Source of the DNA: Diabrotica undecimpunctata
Taxonomy: Eukaryota > Arthropoda > Insecta > Coleoptera > Chrysomelidae
Assembly (NCBI RefSeq): GCF_040954645.1
Contig: NC_092804.1
Span: forward strand, 40,081,753-40,145,752
Length of the DNA: 64,000 nucleotides
Direction: 5' to 3'
The stretch's first letter is position 1. Each line of letters begins with the position of its first letter. Shown in pieces: positions 11,624 to 22,209 of this stretch. The notes beneath the pieces are model-generated. The model searched no databases. It was not told the DNA's origin and saw nothing but the letters and a program-made list of their open reading frames with translations. The position numbers and the translations under genes are program-made.

Positions 11624-12605
11624 ACTTAATCTTAAAGCATTTTTACTAAAAAAAGTACGACAAACTGCTGAAAAATCACCTGTGCCATGGTTTAATAATG
11701 AATTAAGGTCTTACAGATCCTGATTTGTACAAAATATATAAACAACAAAAATTAGTTAGCTTACTGTGATTTTATTACTAATTCCAATGATAAACGTAGA
11801 GACTGTTTTAAAATAGCAAATTTCGAAAGAAACAATACAAGATCCAATTCGGTACAACGTGATCTACCTCCAGACGAAATAAATCAATTTTTTACTACAA
11901 TTGCAGAGAATATAATTACATCTCTTCTCACTATTAAAGTCGATGTCCTCTTCAATTATAGAAATTATCCTTCTCCTAGCAAGTCCTTTTTTTTTTCGTC
12001 CCGGTGTGGAAGAAGAGGTCTCTCAAATAATAAAATCTCTTAGTAATTGTAATTGTAGGGACGTTCACGAAATTAATAGCAAAATTTTAAAAGAACCTTA
12101 CCAAATAGTTTTAATACCTTTCACTCATCTTATTAATTTAATTCTATCAACTGGAGTATTGGTTTGCACTGGTTTGCAAAATGGTTTGCAATATTCATTA
12201 TTGAAAACAGAAAATATCAGTTTTCAGATAACAGCACTAAATAATTGCCAATACAAAATCAGTACAATAATGTGGATGAATTTAAGAAAGTAAAAAAAAT
12301 AAATGACAAGGACATTTCAGTGGCATTCTTATGATTCTTATGAACAGTTCAGAGAAATAAAAGTTATGGTAAGAGGACTATCCCCTTTTGCTATACTTAT
12401 GCTACTGCAATAGTAGACGACTTGACAGTCCTTGAAACAAGGATTGTCTTGTATATCGGCCACTAATATACTAAAAAGAGAATTTGTTCGGACAGAAAAA
12501 AGTAATCCAAAGATAGAAAAGAAACTATCGGTCCTTTTCATATTAGCGCTGAGTAATACGAACGATTAAAGGAAATACGAGATTAAAGTAATAGTAGGCC
12601 TATGG
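10995..12605. repeat. Large inverted repeat, two 425-438 bp arms
   Basis: The arm 10995-11432 is the reverse complement of 12181-12605 with few mismatches and small indels, leaving a spacer of about 750 bp. Outer limit: CCATAGGCCTACTG at 10995 against CAGTAGGCCTATGG ending 12605 apart from one base. Inner limit: TTGCAAACCAT at 11422 against ATGGTTTGCAA at 12181. Both arms carry the same Jockey-like gag fragment. Confidence 0.9.
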
Positions 12606-13606
12606 AGTATCACTACTGGAATCAGACAGCCAATCTCAGAGTTGAAGGTGAACACACTGACTATGTGAAAATCATGAGTGGAGTGAGGTAAGGCTGTATT
12701 TTATCTCCTCTAATCTTCAATCTGTATTCTGAAAGAATATTTATCGAAGCTTTGCACGAAACTGAAAAAGGTATTCTACTAAATGGTTGCCGGCTAAACA
12801 ACATCAGATATGCAGATGACACCATAGTATTTGTGGACAACTTAAAAGACCTACAAGTTCTTATGAATCACGTATGAAAATCACGTATTACAGTCAACAA
12901 TGTGGACTTAATATAAACGTTAAGAAGACAAAGCTTATGATAATTAGCAAGAAAAGAATAACACTAGGTCAACTCTACGTCAACCAATCCCCTGTAGAAA
13001 GAGTGACGCACTACAACTACCTAGGCACCATAATAAATGACAAATGGACCAACAACCAGAAGATTAGAGCACGCATCGGAAAAGCTAGATCGACCTTCAA
13101 TCGGATGGGGGCCTTCTTCAAGAGTCACAACCTCTCTCTTGATACAAAAGTAAGAATGCTGCGATGCTACGTCTTCTCTTTCTTTTTTTATGGTGTTGAA
13201 TCGTGGACCTTGAACGAAGATATGTGCAGAAAACTGGAAGTATTTGAGATGTGGCTATATCGGAGAATGCTTAAGATCCCGTGGACAGACCGAGTCACAA
13301 ATGAGGAGGTCCTCAGAAGAATGAATAAGAATCGAGAAGTACTGACCACCATCAAATCTCGAAAGTTACAGTTCTTCGGACATATTATGCGAAATTAATC
13401 CAGATATACTCTCCTTCAAGCCATCCTGCAAGGAAAAATATTTGGAAAACGAGGTCCAGGAAGAAGAAGAACATCTTGGTTAAAGAACCTCAGAATCTGG
13501 TTCAATACAACATCTGTGCAGCTTTTCCGCGCTGCTGCAGATAAGATAAAGATTGCCATGATGATCGCCAACATTCGTAACGGATAGGCACATCAAGAAG
13601 AAGAAG
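12161..13606 (+). mobile_element. Chimeric LINE insertion with 12-bp target duplication
   Basis: AACTGGAGTATT occurs at 12149-12160 and again at 13607-13618, exactly where the CR1-like LINE is interrupted. The 1446-bp insert therefore transposed as one unit. It consists of a Jockey-like gag piece (12181-12605) joined to an RTE-like RT 3' half (12606-13587) and ends in an (AAG)n tail. The 5' junction carries three copies of GGTTTGCA (12161, 12171, 12183), suggesting slippage or template switching on completion of cDNA synthesis. Confidence 0.8.
12606..13587 (+). pseudogene. RTE-like LINE reverse transcriptase, 3' half
   Basis: Begins at about 12609 with YHYWNQTANLRVEGEHTD, then MSGVR*GCILSPLIFNL (one stop where Q is expected) and the catalytic box IRYADDTIVFVDNL near 12810. 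After a frameshift near 12875 comes NINVKKTKLMIISKKRI, the HYNYLGTIIND block, MLRCYVFSFFFYGVESWTL and KLEVFEMWLYRRMLKIPW, characteristic of RTE elements. Another stop at 13396-13398 precedes the tail SLLQAILQGKIFGKRGPGRR and a final stop at 13585-13587. Thumb and tail are intact enough for confident family assignment; endonuclease and RT fingers are missing. Confidence 0.85.
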
Positions 13607-15088
13607 AACTGGAGTATTTCCAGAAGTACTAAAATACTCAAGAGTACTACCTATCTACAAAAAAGCATTGTTTCTACTTTTGGGAAAGTGATTGAAAAGG
13701 TTATCAAATAACAATTGTATTCCTATTTTGAGTCAAATAATTACTTTAGCAACTCACAGAAGTGCTCGTTCTACAACGAACGCGGTATTTAATGTTGTGA
13801 ACGAGGTGATTGAAGTGCTTGAACGCGGCAATCGCGTAACAATTTTTCTTTGCGACTTGTCGAAGGCTTTTGACTGCATTTTACACGACATTTTGCTCCA
13901 CAAATTAAATTACTATAGAATCAGAGGTATCCCTCTTAAGCTTATAACTTCTTATCTATGTAGCAGACACCAGGCGGTAGTATCTAAAGTTCATTTCTCC
14001 GTTTTTCTATCCTTAAAACATAGAATCCCAGAAGGTTCGGTCTTAGGACCGAACGTTTATTATTTATGTCAACGATTTGCCTAAATTCATATCTCCGTAC
14101 AAATTCATACAATTCGCAGATGATACGACATAAATTGCTTCAGGAAAAAATAATGATGATTTAAAAATGTCTCACGGGGAAGTTTCTACTAAATCTAGCA
14201 CATGATTTGCTGCAAAAAAACTAAAACTTAACTCTGATAAAACGAAAAATTTGTTTATATATTCAAGTAATTACACAATGATCTAGATAACAAAGAGACT
14301 GTTAAACTATTGGGAATAACCATAGATAATCGACTAAATTAGTCGGCTCATATTTCGCAACTAAAAAAAAGCTATCAAGTTCATTATTTGTTATTCGCCA
14401 ATTAGCAAGGGTTGTCAACTTTGAAACATTAAAAATGACATATTTTTCTTTATTCCACTCTCACCTTTACTATGGTTTAATTATATGGGGCAATTCAACA
14501 AATGCACTTAAAATTTTTAGAACGCAGAAGAAAGCTATCAGGATTTTAGCGGGGGTTAGTTATCTAGAACACTGCCGACCTTTCTTTATCAAATTCAAAA
14601 TTATGCCGCTACCTACTCTGTTGATATTTCAAGTTCTAATTGAAATTAACAGAAAACGGGCCCATTTAATAAAGCAGTCTGATGTCCACGTTTACAATAT
14701 GCGAAACTGTCACTACCTAAGAACAAATCGCTGTAGATTACGTCTTTCGGATAAAAATTGCCTTAATTATAACTATTACAATATTTTACCAAAAAGTATT
14801 AAACAGCTAAGCTGTAATAGTTTCGAAAAAATTGTAAAAAATATCTTCTGAGACATTGTTTTTACTGTTCTGAAGAATATATTGACTCATTGCAGAACAT
14901 CCACTGAACTACTTACCGTAACTTTGCCATAAATCTTTTTCTGTTTAATGTGTTCTTATTCGTGATACATTTAATTTACTTTTTATATTCCTTTTTTATA
15001 TACTATTTATTTTATTCTTTTTTTACTTGTTATAAACAGTATTTGTATTTGTTATGTAGTTAAATAGATAAACTCTAACTCTAAACTC

Positions 15089-15520
15089 TTCATTTGTCTT
15101 TTAGTATGTAGAGACATCTAATTTTTGTATAGTATCAGTTTCTGGGACATTCTATACCTATATGTTGCTTCTAATTTAAGTTTTTAATTTATTTGTGCAT
15201 GTTTTGCATTTCTAATTGCATTTTTGCAGAGTATTTTAACTTTTCTCTCACGGCCCTCATGGCTCGTTTTACCATACAGAGTAAAGCGCTTGTTCGCTTT
15301 GGCTTCTTACTTGGTTGTCTTGAAATAATACCTGGATTTGTTCCATGCAGTTCCCACCACCTCGGAAAAATGGGCGTGCATGATTTGGACGCTAAATTTA
15401 AAATTCGACACTGAAAAATAAAATTACCTGTTTTTGCATACATGATTTGGACGCTGGGTGTAATTGAAATGTAAATGGAAAGTCAGGTAATAAAATTCTA
15501 GAGATTAAGCTTGATAAGGT
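15089..15520. other. Stretch between LINE and MULE, unassigned
   Basis: The minus strand has an 84-codon open frame (15443-15189) containing FPRWWELHGTNPGI and a basic tail; I recognise no family. CATGATTTGGACGCT occurs twice, at about 15381 and 15441. It could be the 3' part of the neighbouring MULE or a scrap of another gene; the sequence does not decide. Confidence 0.3.
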
Positions 15521-16911
15521 TTATTTGTCACTTTGAAATAAATACGACATACATTTTACGAAATGGAATTGATCGATACAGTTAGTTTGATACTCATGTA
15601 TCCTATTTGTAACGAACATAATTTTTTTTCTACTCTTTGGATCTTTAAGTCTATTACTTTCACTATTACAGACACTATTAATTTTAATGTAAGTTTCAGT
15701 TTGAAAATTTTTTAAAACATCAATAAAATGGAAAATATTTGGATGAGCATGGTAAAAATTATCATTAAAACGCGAGTGGAACGATTCACAAGCATTAGTT
15801 GTTAATTGTAAACTCTCACTCATCGCAGCCCACATCTCCGACGGAAATGTTGCGTGGTCGCCAATGTAGTTGTCCAATAAGTAGTCGGAAAACTTTTCAA
15901 TTTTTGAATTCTTTGGTTGAATAGCCATAAAATCATATATGAAAGATTCTTCGACTTCTGAGGGAGGTAAAAATGGCAGCCCAAAAATATATTTCAGCCA
16001 TTTAGATATTTCACTGTCTGTCAATTTATATTCCCGAATTAAGCCACAACCACCGATATTACGATACCAAGCTTGCAAAAGATGATAACGGCACCCTTTA
16101 ATGTGCACATTTGGAAATTCAAAACGCGCAGCATTGTGGATAGCAATTTCAAAATCGGAGAAAATGATTTTTGGATTGAATTTTGGACCAATTACTTCAC
16201 ATTTGCGTTTTAAAACATTAAATAGTTTTATATAGGTTTGTTCCGATTTGTTGGGAAGTAAACAATAACACAATGGTATATAATGTCCATTGATAAATAC
16301 ATGTATGGTAAAAAATTGCTTGAAATATTGAGCACAGTAACTAAATGTACCGTCCATATAAATCGTTTCACTGCCGCACAGAAAACGCATGTTAGTGTTA
16401 CACGAGAAGATGATAATGTTAGAACTTCAACCGCAAATATAAAATTCTCGTCTTTAAGTGTTTTGATATTCATAATATTTACCGCAGCAATAGTTTCTTC
16501 TTTACTTTTGGGCAGTTTCGGTTGAGCCATTCGCCGTTCACTGTATATTTAATTACGCATTAAATTAACGTCTTTAACAGACATGTGGCTCAAGCAATCT
16601 ACATTTTCTTTCAACGCACTATGTATGATTTTGGACGGCCTTTCGGTCAAATTATCCTTAGCCTTCCTTTTGGCACTGCTACGCACAATCTGTCTATTAA
16701 GCGTCTTGATATCACACTCGTGATTATGTTCTAGATTACTTCGGATCACTAACTTTTCTGGCCCTTTCGTGAATATCTTCGCTTTACACGACCGTTTTAC
16801 GCACCTCCAATACGTTTCTCCCGATTTTAGTACTTTATCTTGAGAAAAAGTAAAACTGTTCACTTTGAGCAAAATTTTACCACGATTACTTACTAACGTT
16901 GAAATTTCCAT
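15521..16911 (-). pseudogene. FLYWCH-MULE transposase pseudogene
   Basis: Starts at ATG 16911. Residues 1-65 form a FLYWCH-type zinc finger: SNRGKILLKVNSFTFSQDK, then YWRCVKRSCKAKI and the LEHNHEC end. An in-frame TAA at 16549-16551 interrupts LMRN*IYSERRM, after which KLPKSKEETI continues in the same frame. A frameshift near 16390 leads to the MULE catalytic domain: ETIYMDGTFSYCAQYFKQFF (first D), KIIFSDFEIAIHNAA (second D), HIKGCRYHLLQAWYRN, and SLQLTTNACESFHSRFN (E region). About 430 codons in all. Only two lesions, so this is a fairly young copy. TIRs and a 9-bp duplication were not found. Confidence 0.85.
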
Positions 16912-18949
16912 GTTAACTTTTCACTATTCTATGACAAACTAATAACTAGTAACTAAGTAAATTTCAATGACCATCATTAAACCCTAATTATATCTAATAT
17001 CTGGTACCTGCGATAATCCTTCCGGCAGCGTCCAAAACAAGGGTACTTTTAAGACCCTCAGGTACTTCAGCGTTGAAAACATGCCCGCCCGGAAAAATAG
17101 TAATAGTTAATGAGGCTCTAAGCCAATAGCAAAATAGCAAAAGTTGTTTTCATCAATGAGCACAGTATATAATTTTTAAAATACATATATCGAATGATAT
17201 ATAATATAAATACAAAATAATCTCATTAAATAAATAAACTCATTTAGTCATTGTCGTTGTTCATACAGTATGACATTACGTGTTAGTTAATTCACTGGCA
17301 AATAATCAGTTGTTCCATAAATTATGATCCTAAATTGCCAAAACGTATTCTCTTTATGGTTTTTGCGCCCCATCGCAATTGCCACTGTAATTTTTAGTGT
17401 TTGTAATGGAATTACTGCTACGCCTGGGACAAAATACTATTATGATTATAGAATAATTTATGCAAATCAGACTATATATAGTGCACTAACTGAAATTTAG
17501 GGCTGAAAGTGCTTTTAGTTTGTTATTGTGTCACTTTGGATAACTCATTTCATAAAATTAATTTTTCAACTGTGTTTTGTTCGCGGACGAGTTTTTATGC
17601 ATAAAATTTGCAAATTAAGTTTTAATTATAATAATTTAAAAAGTATTTTTATATTATATTGCTAATCATCAAAAATATTAAAATGGAAGTAAAATATAGG
17701 AATGAGCCTATCAATGTGGGTCATTGAGCCTACCATAAGAATGGTCGAGAATTTTTGCGTAGATATTTGAGGCGTTCTGAAAACTTTTCAGATACCTCTT
17801 CCATAATATCCTAATACAGAAACGCAGACCTGGCTGGAGGGTAGCGGTCATTTAACAACCCCTAAATCAAAAAACGTAAACATTTTTATCCACAAGGAAT
17901 CTACGTTCCTGTATTTGGCTGTATACCATATATTAAAAAATTAATTAAAATCCTTTGTAAAAGGTATATATTTAAATATATACCTTTTACAAAGGATTTT
18001 AATTAATTTTTTTGTAAACATTTTTATTACAAAAAATTTCTTCGAGGCAACTTGTAATTTTTTTAAGTAAATTAATTTTGAATATTAAGAAATATTCAAA
18101 AAAAAAACAAGCTAGGCGATTTGCGAGGATTTTAACTCGGCAAGATGCTTGTAAAACTATTCTGCAAATAAATACAAAACATATGCTTGAGGCAAGTTGC
18201 GATTTTGACAGGGTATTTTTTAATAAATTAAGAATAAATATTATAAAAAAGACAGGTTATTCTGGAGCAATTTTCTACCTGCCAGGTGATCAAAAAAATT
18301 ATGCGTGCATGTGAGTGAAAAGCGCTATAGGTAAGCTACAGTGTGAGAGAGTTAGCTTATATCGCCAGCTGTTTGCGTCCCCGATCGTAGCGATTCCATT
18401 GGCTCGAGCAAAACCACGTGACATGACGATACCCACGATGTTAAAAACTTGAGTTAAAACTTAATAGTGTTATTTTACCGGTAAATACTAACGTTCAAGA
18501 TGGCTATCATAGTAATAGTTATAAAAATTGTTTAGCAATTATGAAAACATATTATGATGCCGGTATGGTATTAATTAGATTTTGTTTTTTTTTTAGTAAT
18601 TTTTTAAACTCACTAACTCTAATATTACGAATATAAGATACTTACTATATGACTGTATAGAAATGACGATCGATGATAACATAACCAGCAAAAATCACAA
18701 AGAAACCGATACGAATATACGTGTGTAAACACACCATCTTGTAAACTTGATTTGCAAAAAACATTTGCAAATACCAATGTTCTTATTCTGATACAGATGT
18801 TCTAGTAATTATGTTTGAAAACATGAATTATCTCCAAAGTGACGATCTAGAGACTTTTATGGATTATGGTACTGAGAATTCGAAAAGACACATAAATATA
18901 ACAAAGCTACACACAGAATTGGAGCCATCTTTATGTACGAGGTTGCTGG
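16912..18949. other. Non-coding stretch upstream of the MULE
   Basis: No family recognised. The 78-codon frame at 18078-18314 is Lys/Arg-rich at its start but has no motif. The stretch contains the perfect palindrome at 17935-18012. MULE left/right termini may lie here but I could not pair them. Confidence 0.4.
17935..18012. repeat. Perfect 78-bp palindrome
   Basis: The 39 bp at 17935-17973 are the exact reverse complement of 17974-18012, without a spacer. Each half contains AATCCTTTGTAAAAGG. Transcribed, it would fold into a long uninterrupted hairpin; in DNA it could extrude as a cruciform. It might be two fused transposon ends or a fold-back replication product. Confidence 0.95.
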
Positions 18950-19380
18950 TATAAATCGTAAAAAGCAGTGTATCGAGGACAGAGCCTTGTGGCACTCCAC
19001 TAACCTATCCTGTGAGAATGATACGCAAACTGTAACATTCTAATGTCTATCTCTTATAAAATAATCGATCCAACGAATTAAAGTACCATAAACGCCATAA
19101 TAGCTTATATAAAAGTATACACTTAGGAACACGGTCAAAGGCTTTATTTAGAAGTCTAAATACACAAACTACGGACGACGAACTATTTAGGGATGATGTC
19201 CATTCATTAACACAATGTAGAAGATTGGTTAGACTAGAACGACCAGAAACCAATCCATGTTATGTTGAATAACATGTTTCAAGACAAGAAATTTGGTTAT
19301 ATCTGAAATAATGGATTCCATGACTTTACTAACTACTGGCAGCAGGCTAATCGTGCGATAATTGTTGGGATCGAGCTAAT
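18950..19380 (-). pseudogene. LINE reverse transcriptase fragment (Jockey/CR1-like)
   Basis: Read right to left: DPNNYRTISLLPVVSKVMES at about 19378-19318, then ITKFLVLKHVIQHNMDW, the GLVSGRSSLTNLLH block, and the acidic region FxxxNKAFDRVPKCILLYKL. These are the RT fingers and the start of the palm; the catalytic FADD box is not present. At least one frameshift lies near 19250. The + strand text at 18960-19000 looks like the antisense of GVPQGSVLGP (ACTCCACTAACC region is degenerate). Confidence 0.65.
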
Positions 19381-19687
19381 TGTCTTTTTAACAATAGTAC
19401 AGGCTAATTTCCAACTGAGAAGTAAGGAATTGTGGGTAAAAGAAGTCTGCATAATTAACGATAAAGGTATTCCAAGCATGCCTGCGCATTTATTAAATAG
19501 TTGTGGCGTTAAACCAGATGAAGCGAGTAGAGTATCCGAAGTTTTATTAAGTGTTGTTTACGAACATAGTACTTACTACATTAGATAATGTCAATATGTC
19601 TATATTATACCTATAACGGAATTTTTTTAAATAAAATTTTTTGTGATACATGGTATGCAGCCAACTACAGGAATTTGGTTTTCTTGT

Positions 19688-20863
19688 AGGGAAAGGGCAC
19701 GATCGTGGACGTGACGACCGGGGTCCCCCAGGGATCTGTCTTGGGCCCGACGCTATGGAATCTGATATATGACGGGGTTATGAACTATGAATACGGAGAG
19801 GGTACAACCCCCGTCGCATTCGCGGATGACCTCGCTGTACTGGTAGTGGCTCGAGATGAGCCAGATCTCAAATGCCGGGTTCGGAACGCAGGCAGCGTCG
19901 TAAAGAAATGGATGACGCAGCACAGACTGAAACTTGCGACAGAGAAAACCGCAGCCCTCATTCTACAGGTGAAAAGGAACAGCCAAAGTGTTGAATGACA
20001 ATGTACGGGAGCATGTCTAACACCTAAGAAACATGTAAAGTATCTAGGAGTAGCATTGCACCAAAATGGAAAATGGGGGGAGCACGTGCGGGAGGTGGCC
20101 CGGAAGGCTGCGAATAGTGCGGCTGTGTGGGGGAGGGTGATGCCTAACATTGAGGGACCCAAATCCGAAAAAAGGAGGGCCTTACACGGTGTTGTACAGT
20201 CGACCGTCCTTTACGCGGCACCAGTCTGGAGCGGGGCGGTAGAGATAACGGCCTATAGGAGGCTCATGACACGAGTGGACAGAACGAGTCTGATGCGAGT
20301 GGCATGCGCCTACAGGACTGTGTCTGCGGCGGCCTTGTGGACCATCACTGGATGTGTTCCGTTGCATGTTTTAGCGGTGGAAAAAAAAGCTCTGTGAGAG
20401 AAGAGGTTCAAACCTTACTATGGGCGAGAGAAGACAGGAAAGGGAAAGGTCAATTGAAAGATGGCAACAAGAATGGAACAACATGGAGGATGTGGCACAG
20501 TGGACGAAAATTCTGATCCCGAACATAAGAGATTGGGTGAACTGTGGCCACAGGCGACTGGATTATTTCCTGACGCAGGTGCTCACAGGACACGGGTGTT
20601 TTAGTACTTACCTCTCTAGGTTCGGAAAGGCTGACACAGATGAATGCCTATACTGTGGACACTCGGACGCTGTGACACATACGATGTTAGATTGCAACAG
20701 GTGGATAGTAGAAAGGAACAGAATGGAAAGAGGTGTGAATTTTGGTACAGTAAGAGAAATGATTGAAAATAAATCAGGTTGGACTAGCGTACACAACTAT
20801 ATCCGTGCAGTGATCAAGAAAAAAGACGAGAAAGAAAGACAGCTGGATCATCGAAAAAGGTAA
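19688..20863 (+). pseudogene. R1-like reverse transcriptase pseudogene
   Basis: Begins GKGTIVDVTTGVPQGSVLGP, then PTLWNLIYDGVM and the catalytic box VAFADDLAVLVVARDEPDL. A TGA at 19996-19998 sits in frame between NSQSVE and a block reading KHVKYLGVALHQNGKWGEH, so it is a point nonsense change. The thumb region (WGRVMPNIEGPKSEKRRALH, VLYAAPVWSGAV) follows, then two compensating small frameshifts around 20395-20425. The last part is the R1-type C-terminal zinc knuckle C-L-Y-C-G...H-T-M-L-D-C. Stop at 20861-20863. The endonuclease and RT fingers are missing. Confidence 0.85.
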
Positions 20864-21335
20864 GAGGGAAAGATGCTGGAAGTTGAAGCTAGAAAAGTGG
20901 GTCAGACAGTATGAGTTAGAATGCGTGAGTCAGACTGTGGGAAAGGAGGAAAAGCCCATCTGGGAGTGATGCCGTACTAGGAGCGATGAGGGTCTTCTAG
21001 GCGCTACCTGGAACGAGACAGGAAGCCTCCTTGGTGATGAATGGAGTGTGGATATGGATGAATGGAGAATGAATGAATGAAGGTAGTGCTTCGGAAGTGA
21101 TGCCGGCCTTACAGCGGTCATTGCACTTCCGGATCGCTGGATGACAGAGAAGGGGCTGGTTTAGCAGGTAGGCGTTTGGCGTAGACTCGGCGACGAGAGG
21201 GCATTTTGAAAGTACCTCGGAAACTATCGCCGGGAGTACAAAGAACGAATCCTGCACAAAGGTCAGTCAGGCGGCGTCTTGGACTGAGATGTCTTTTGAA
21301 GATTCCAGACCCCCCTCTATAAAGACGAAAAAAAA
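19688..21335 (+). mobile_element. R1-like LINE, 5'-truncated, with poly(A) end
   Basis: Coding part 19688-20863 is followed by a GC-rich 3' untranslated region of about 460 bp and an A-rich end (GACGAAAAAAAAAG) near 21328. The GC-rich composition stands out sharply against the AT-rich flanks. No 28S rDNA sequence adjoins it, so either this is an off-target copy or it belongs to a non-site-specific branch of the R1 clade. Confidence 0.8.
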
Positions 21336-21356
21336 AGTTTCCTTGTGGATGTCTAT

Positions 21357-21950
21357 ATTAGTTTAAATTACATTGGGTTAGATTTGGTCAGGCTTTAGTC
21401 ATTAAATAATTCAGTAATCTTTATGGAAATTACATTGGGTTATGTTAGTTTATGTTAGGTGGGTTATGCCATAGACACATAATACCTAGACAGCGCGCTG
21501 CAATCTAAACCCGTTCCCCCAGTGCGACAGAGAAAAAAGATGCGAGCAGTCCTTGCATCTCTTGCAATCTTCAGAAGAGGAGGGTCACGTGGTTAATAAA
21601 CCCCGTCTATTAGAAAGATATGCAGGACTGCTCGCATCTTTTCTCTTTGTCGCACTGAGGGAACGGGTTTAGATTACAGCGCACTGTCCAGTTATTATAT
21701 GTCTATGGGTTATGTATTAGTCATTAAGGAATCTTTAGGGCAATTCCATTGGTTTAGATTTTGCCAGGTTAGGTTTTAGTCATTAAGGAATCTTTAAGGA
21801 AATTTTATTGGGTGATGTTAGATTGGGTGAGGTTAGGTTGAGTTAGATTAGGTTATGTTTTAGTCATTGCGGAATCCTTAAAAGAATTACATTGGGTTAA
21901 AGTAGGTCAGGTTAGATTTTAGTTATTAAGTCATTAAGGAATCTTGAGAA
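21357..21950. repeat. Degenerate tandem array, about 60-85 bp units
   Basis: Five units each start ATTACATTGGGTTA or a close variant (21367, 21428, 21742, 21803, 21886) and contain TTTTAGTCATTAAGGAATC with GGTTAGGTT-type blocks. The second unit is split by the hairpin element at 21469-21706. Confidence 0.8.
21469..21706. mobile_element. Short hairpin (MITE-like) element with 8-bp duplication
   Basis: The left arm CATAGACACATAATACCTA...AAACCCGTTCCC...GATGCGAGCAGTCC matches the reverse complement of the right arm over about 90 bp. GGGTTATG flanks both sides (21461-21468 and 21707-21714), fitting an 8-bp target duplication, which points to a hAT-driven non-autonomous element. The small central loop has no coding capacity. 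It landed within the tandem array and so is younger than it. Confidence 0.8.
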
Positions 21951-22209
21951 GATTCATATATTAACAATAATAATTCATCGTAAATAATTTATTATTTTAA
22001 ATATAAATTTAACATCTTTAATCCGTAAAACGAAATTATGAATGTGTGTTTTTCTGTACATTGCGCATGTATAGAAAAATTCAAGTGAGTGTGCAAATGC
22101 GCGGGATTTCTTTTTGCGATTTGAATGAATTATGTATTTTTGTATGCTTTTTACTTTAACATGGTTCGAGCAAAAATATTGGTATTTATATTTATTTAAA
22201 TAGATTTCA

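Larger units (their letters stand above)
11625..15088 (+). pseudogene. CR1-group LINE, interrupted by a second LINE
   Basis: Two pieces, 11625-12160 and 13607-15088, form one LINE. The first holds the linker before the RT (APWFNNELR-like at about 11690) and ends ...THLINLILSTGV; the second resumes FPEVLKYSRVLPIYKK in the same frame once the insertion is removed. Next come SARSTTNAVFNVVNEVIEVL, the acidic box LCDLSKAFD, EGSVLGP, a decayed FADDTT, and the C-terminal block FSLFHSHLYYGLIIWGN... to a stop at 14849-14851. An (AACTCT)n-like 3' tail lies at 15071-15088. CR1/Daphne group is my best guess. Stops and a small deletion make it inactive. Confidence 0.8.

Noticed and set aside
15189..15443. 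Host gene exon pair with a 24-nt intron (GTAATT...TTTCAG) on the minus strand
   Set aside because: An intron this short is not credible, and neither flanking frame shows a known domain.
20930..21257. Minus-strand frames in the R1 3' region as proteins
   Set aside because: They lie in GC-rich 3' untranslated DNA of the R1-like LINE, where stop codons are rare by composition, and have no motifs.
21357..21950. Telomeric TTAGG repeat array
   Set aside because: TTAGG-like words occur, but within irregular 60-85 bp units, not as uninterrupted pentamers.
21357..21950. CRISPR-like array
   Set aside because: Units are degenerate, spacers are not unique sequences of constant length, and the genome is eukaryotic.
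22140..22200. tRNA-like GGTTCGAGC B-box motif
   Set aside because: No acceptor stem, anticodon arm or A box could be paired around it. I found no tRNA gene in the window.
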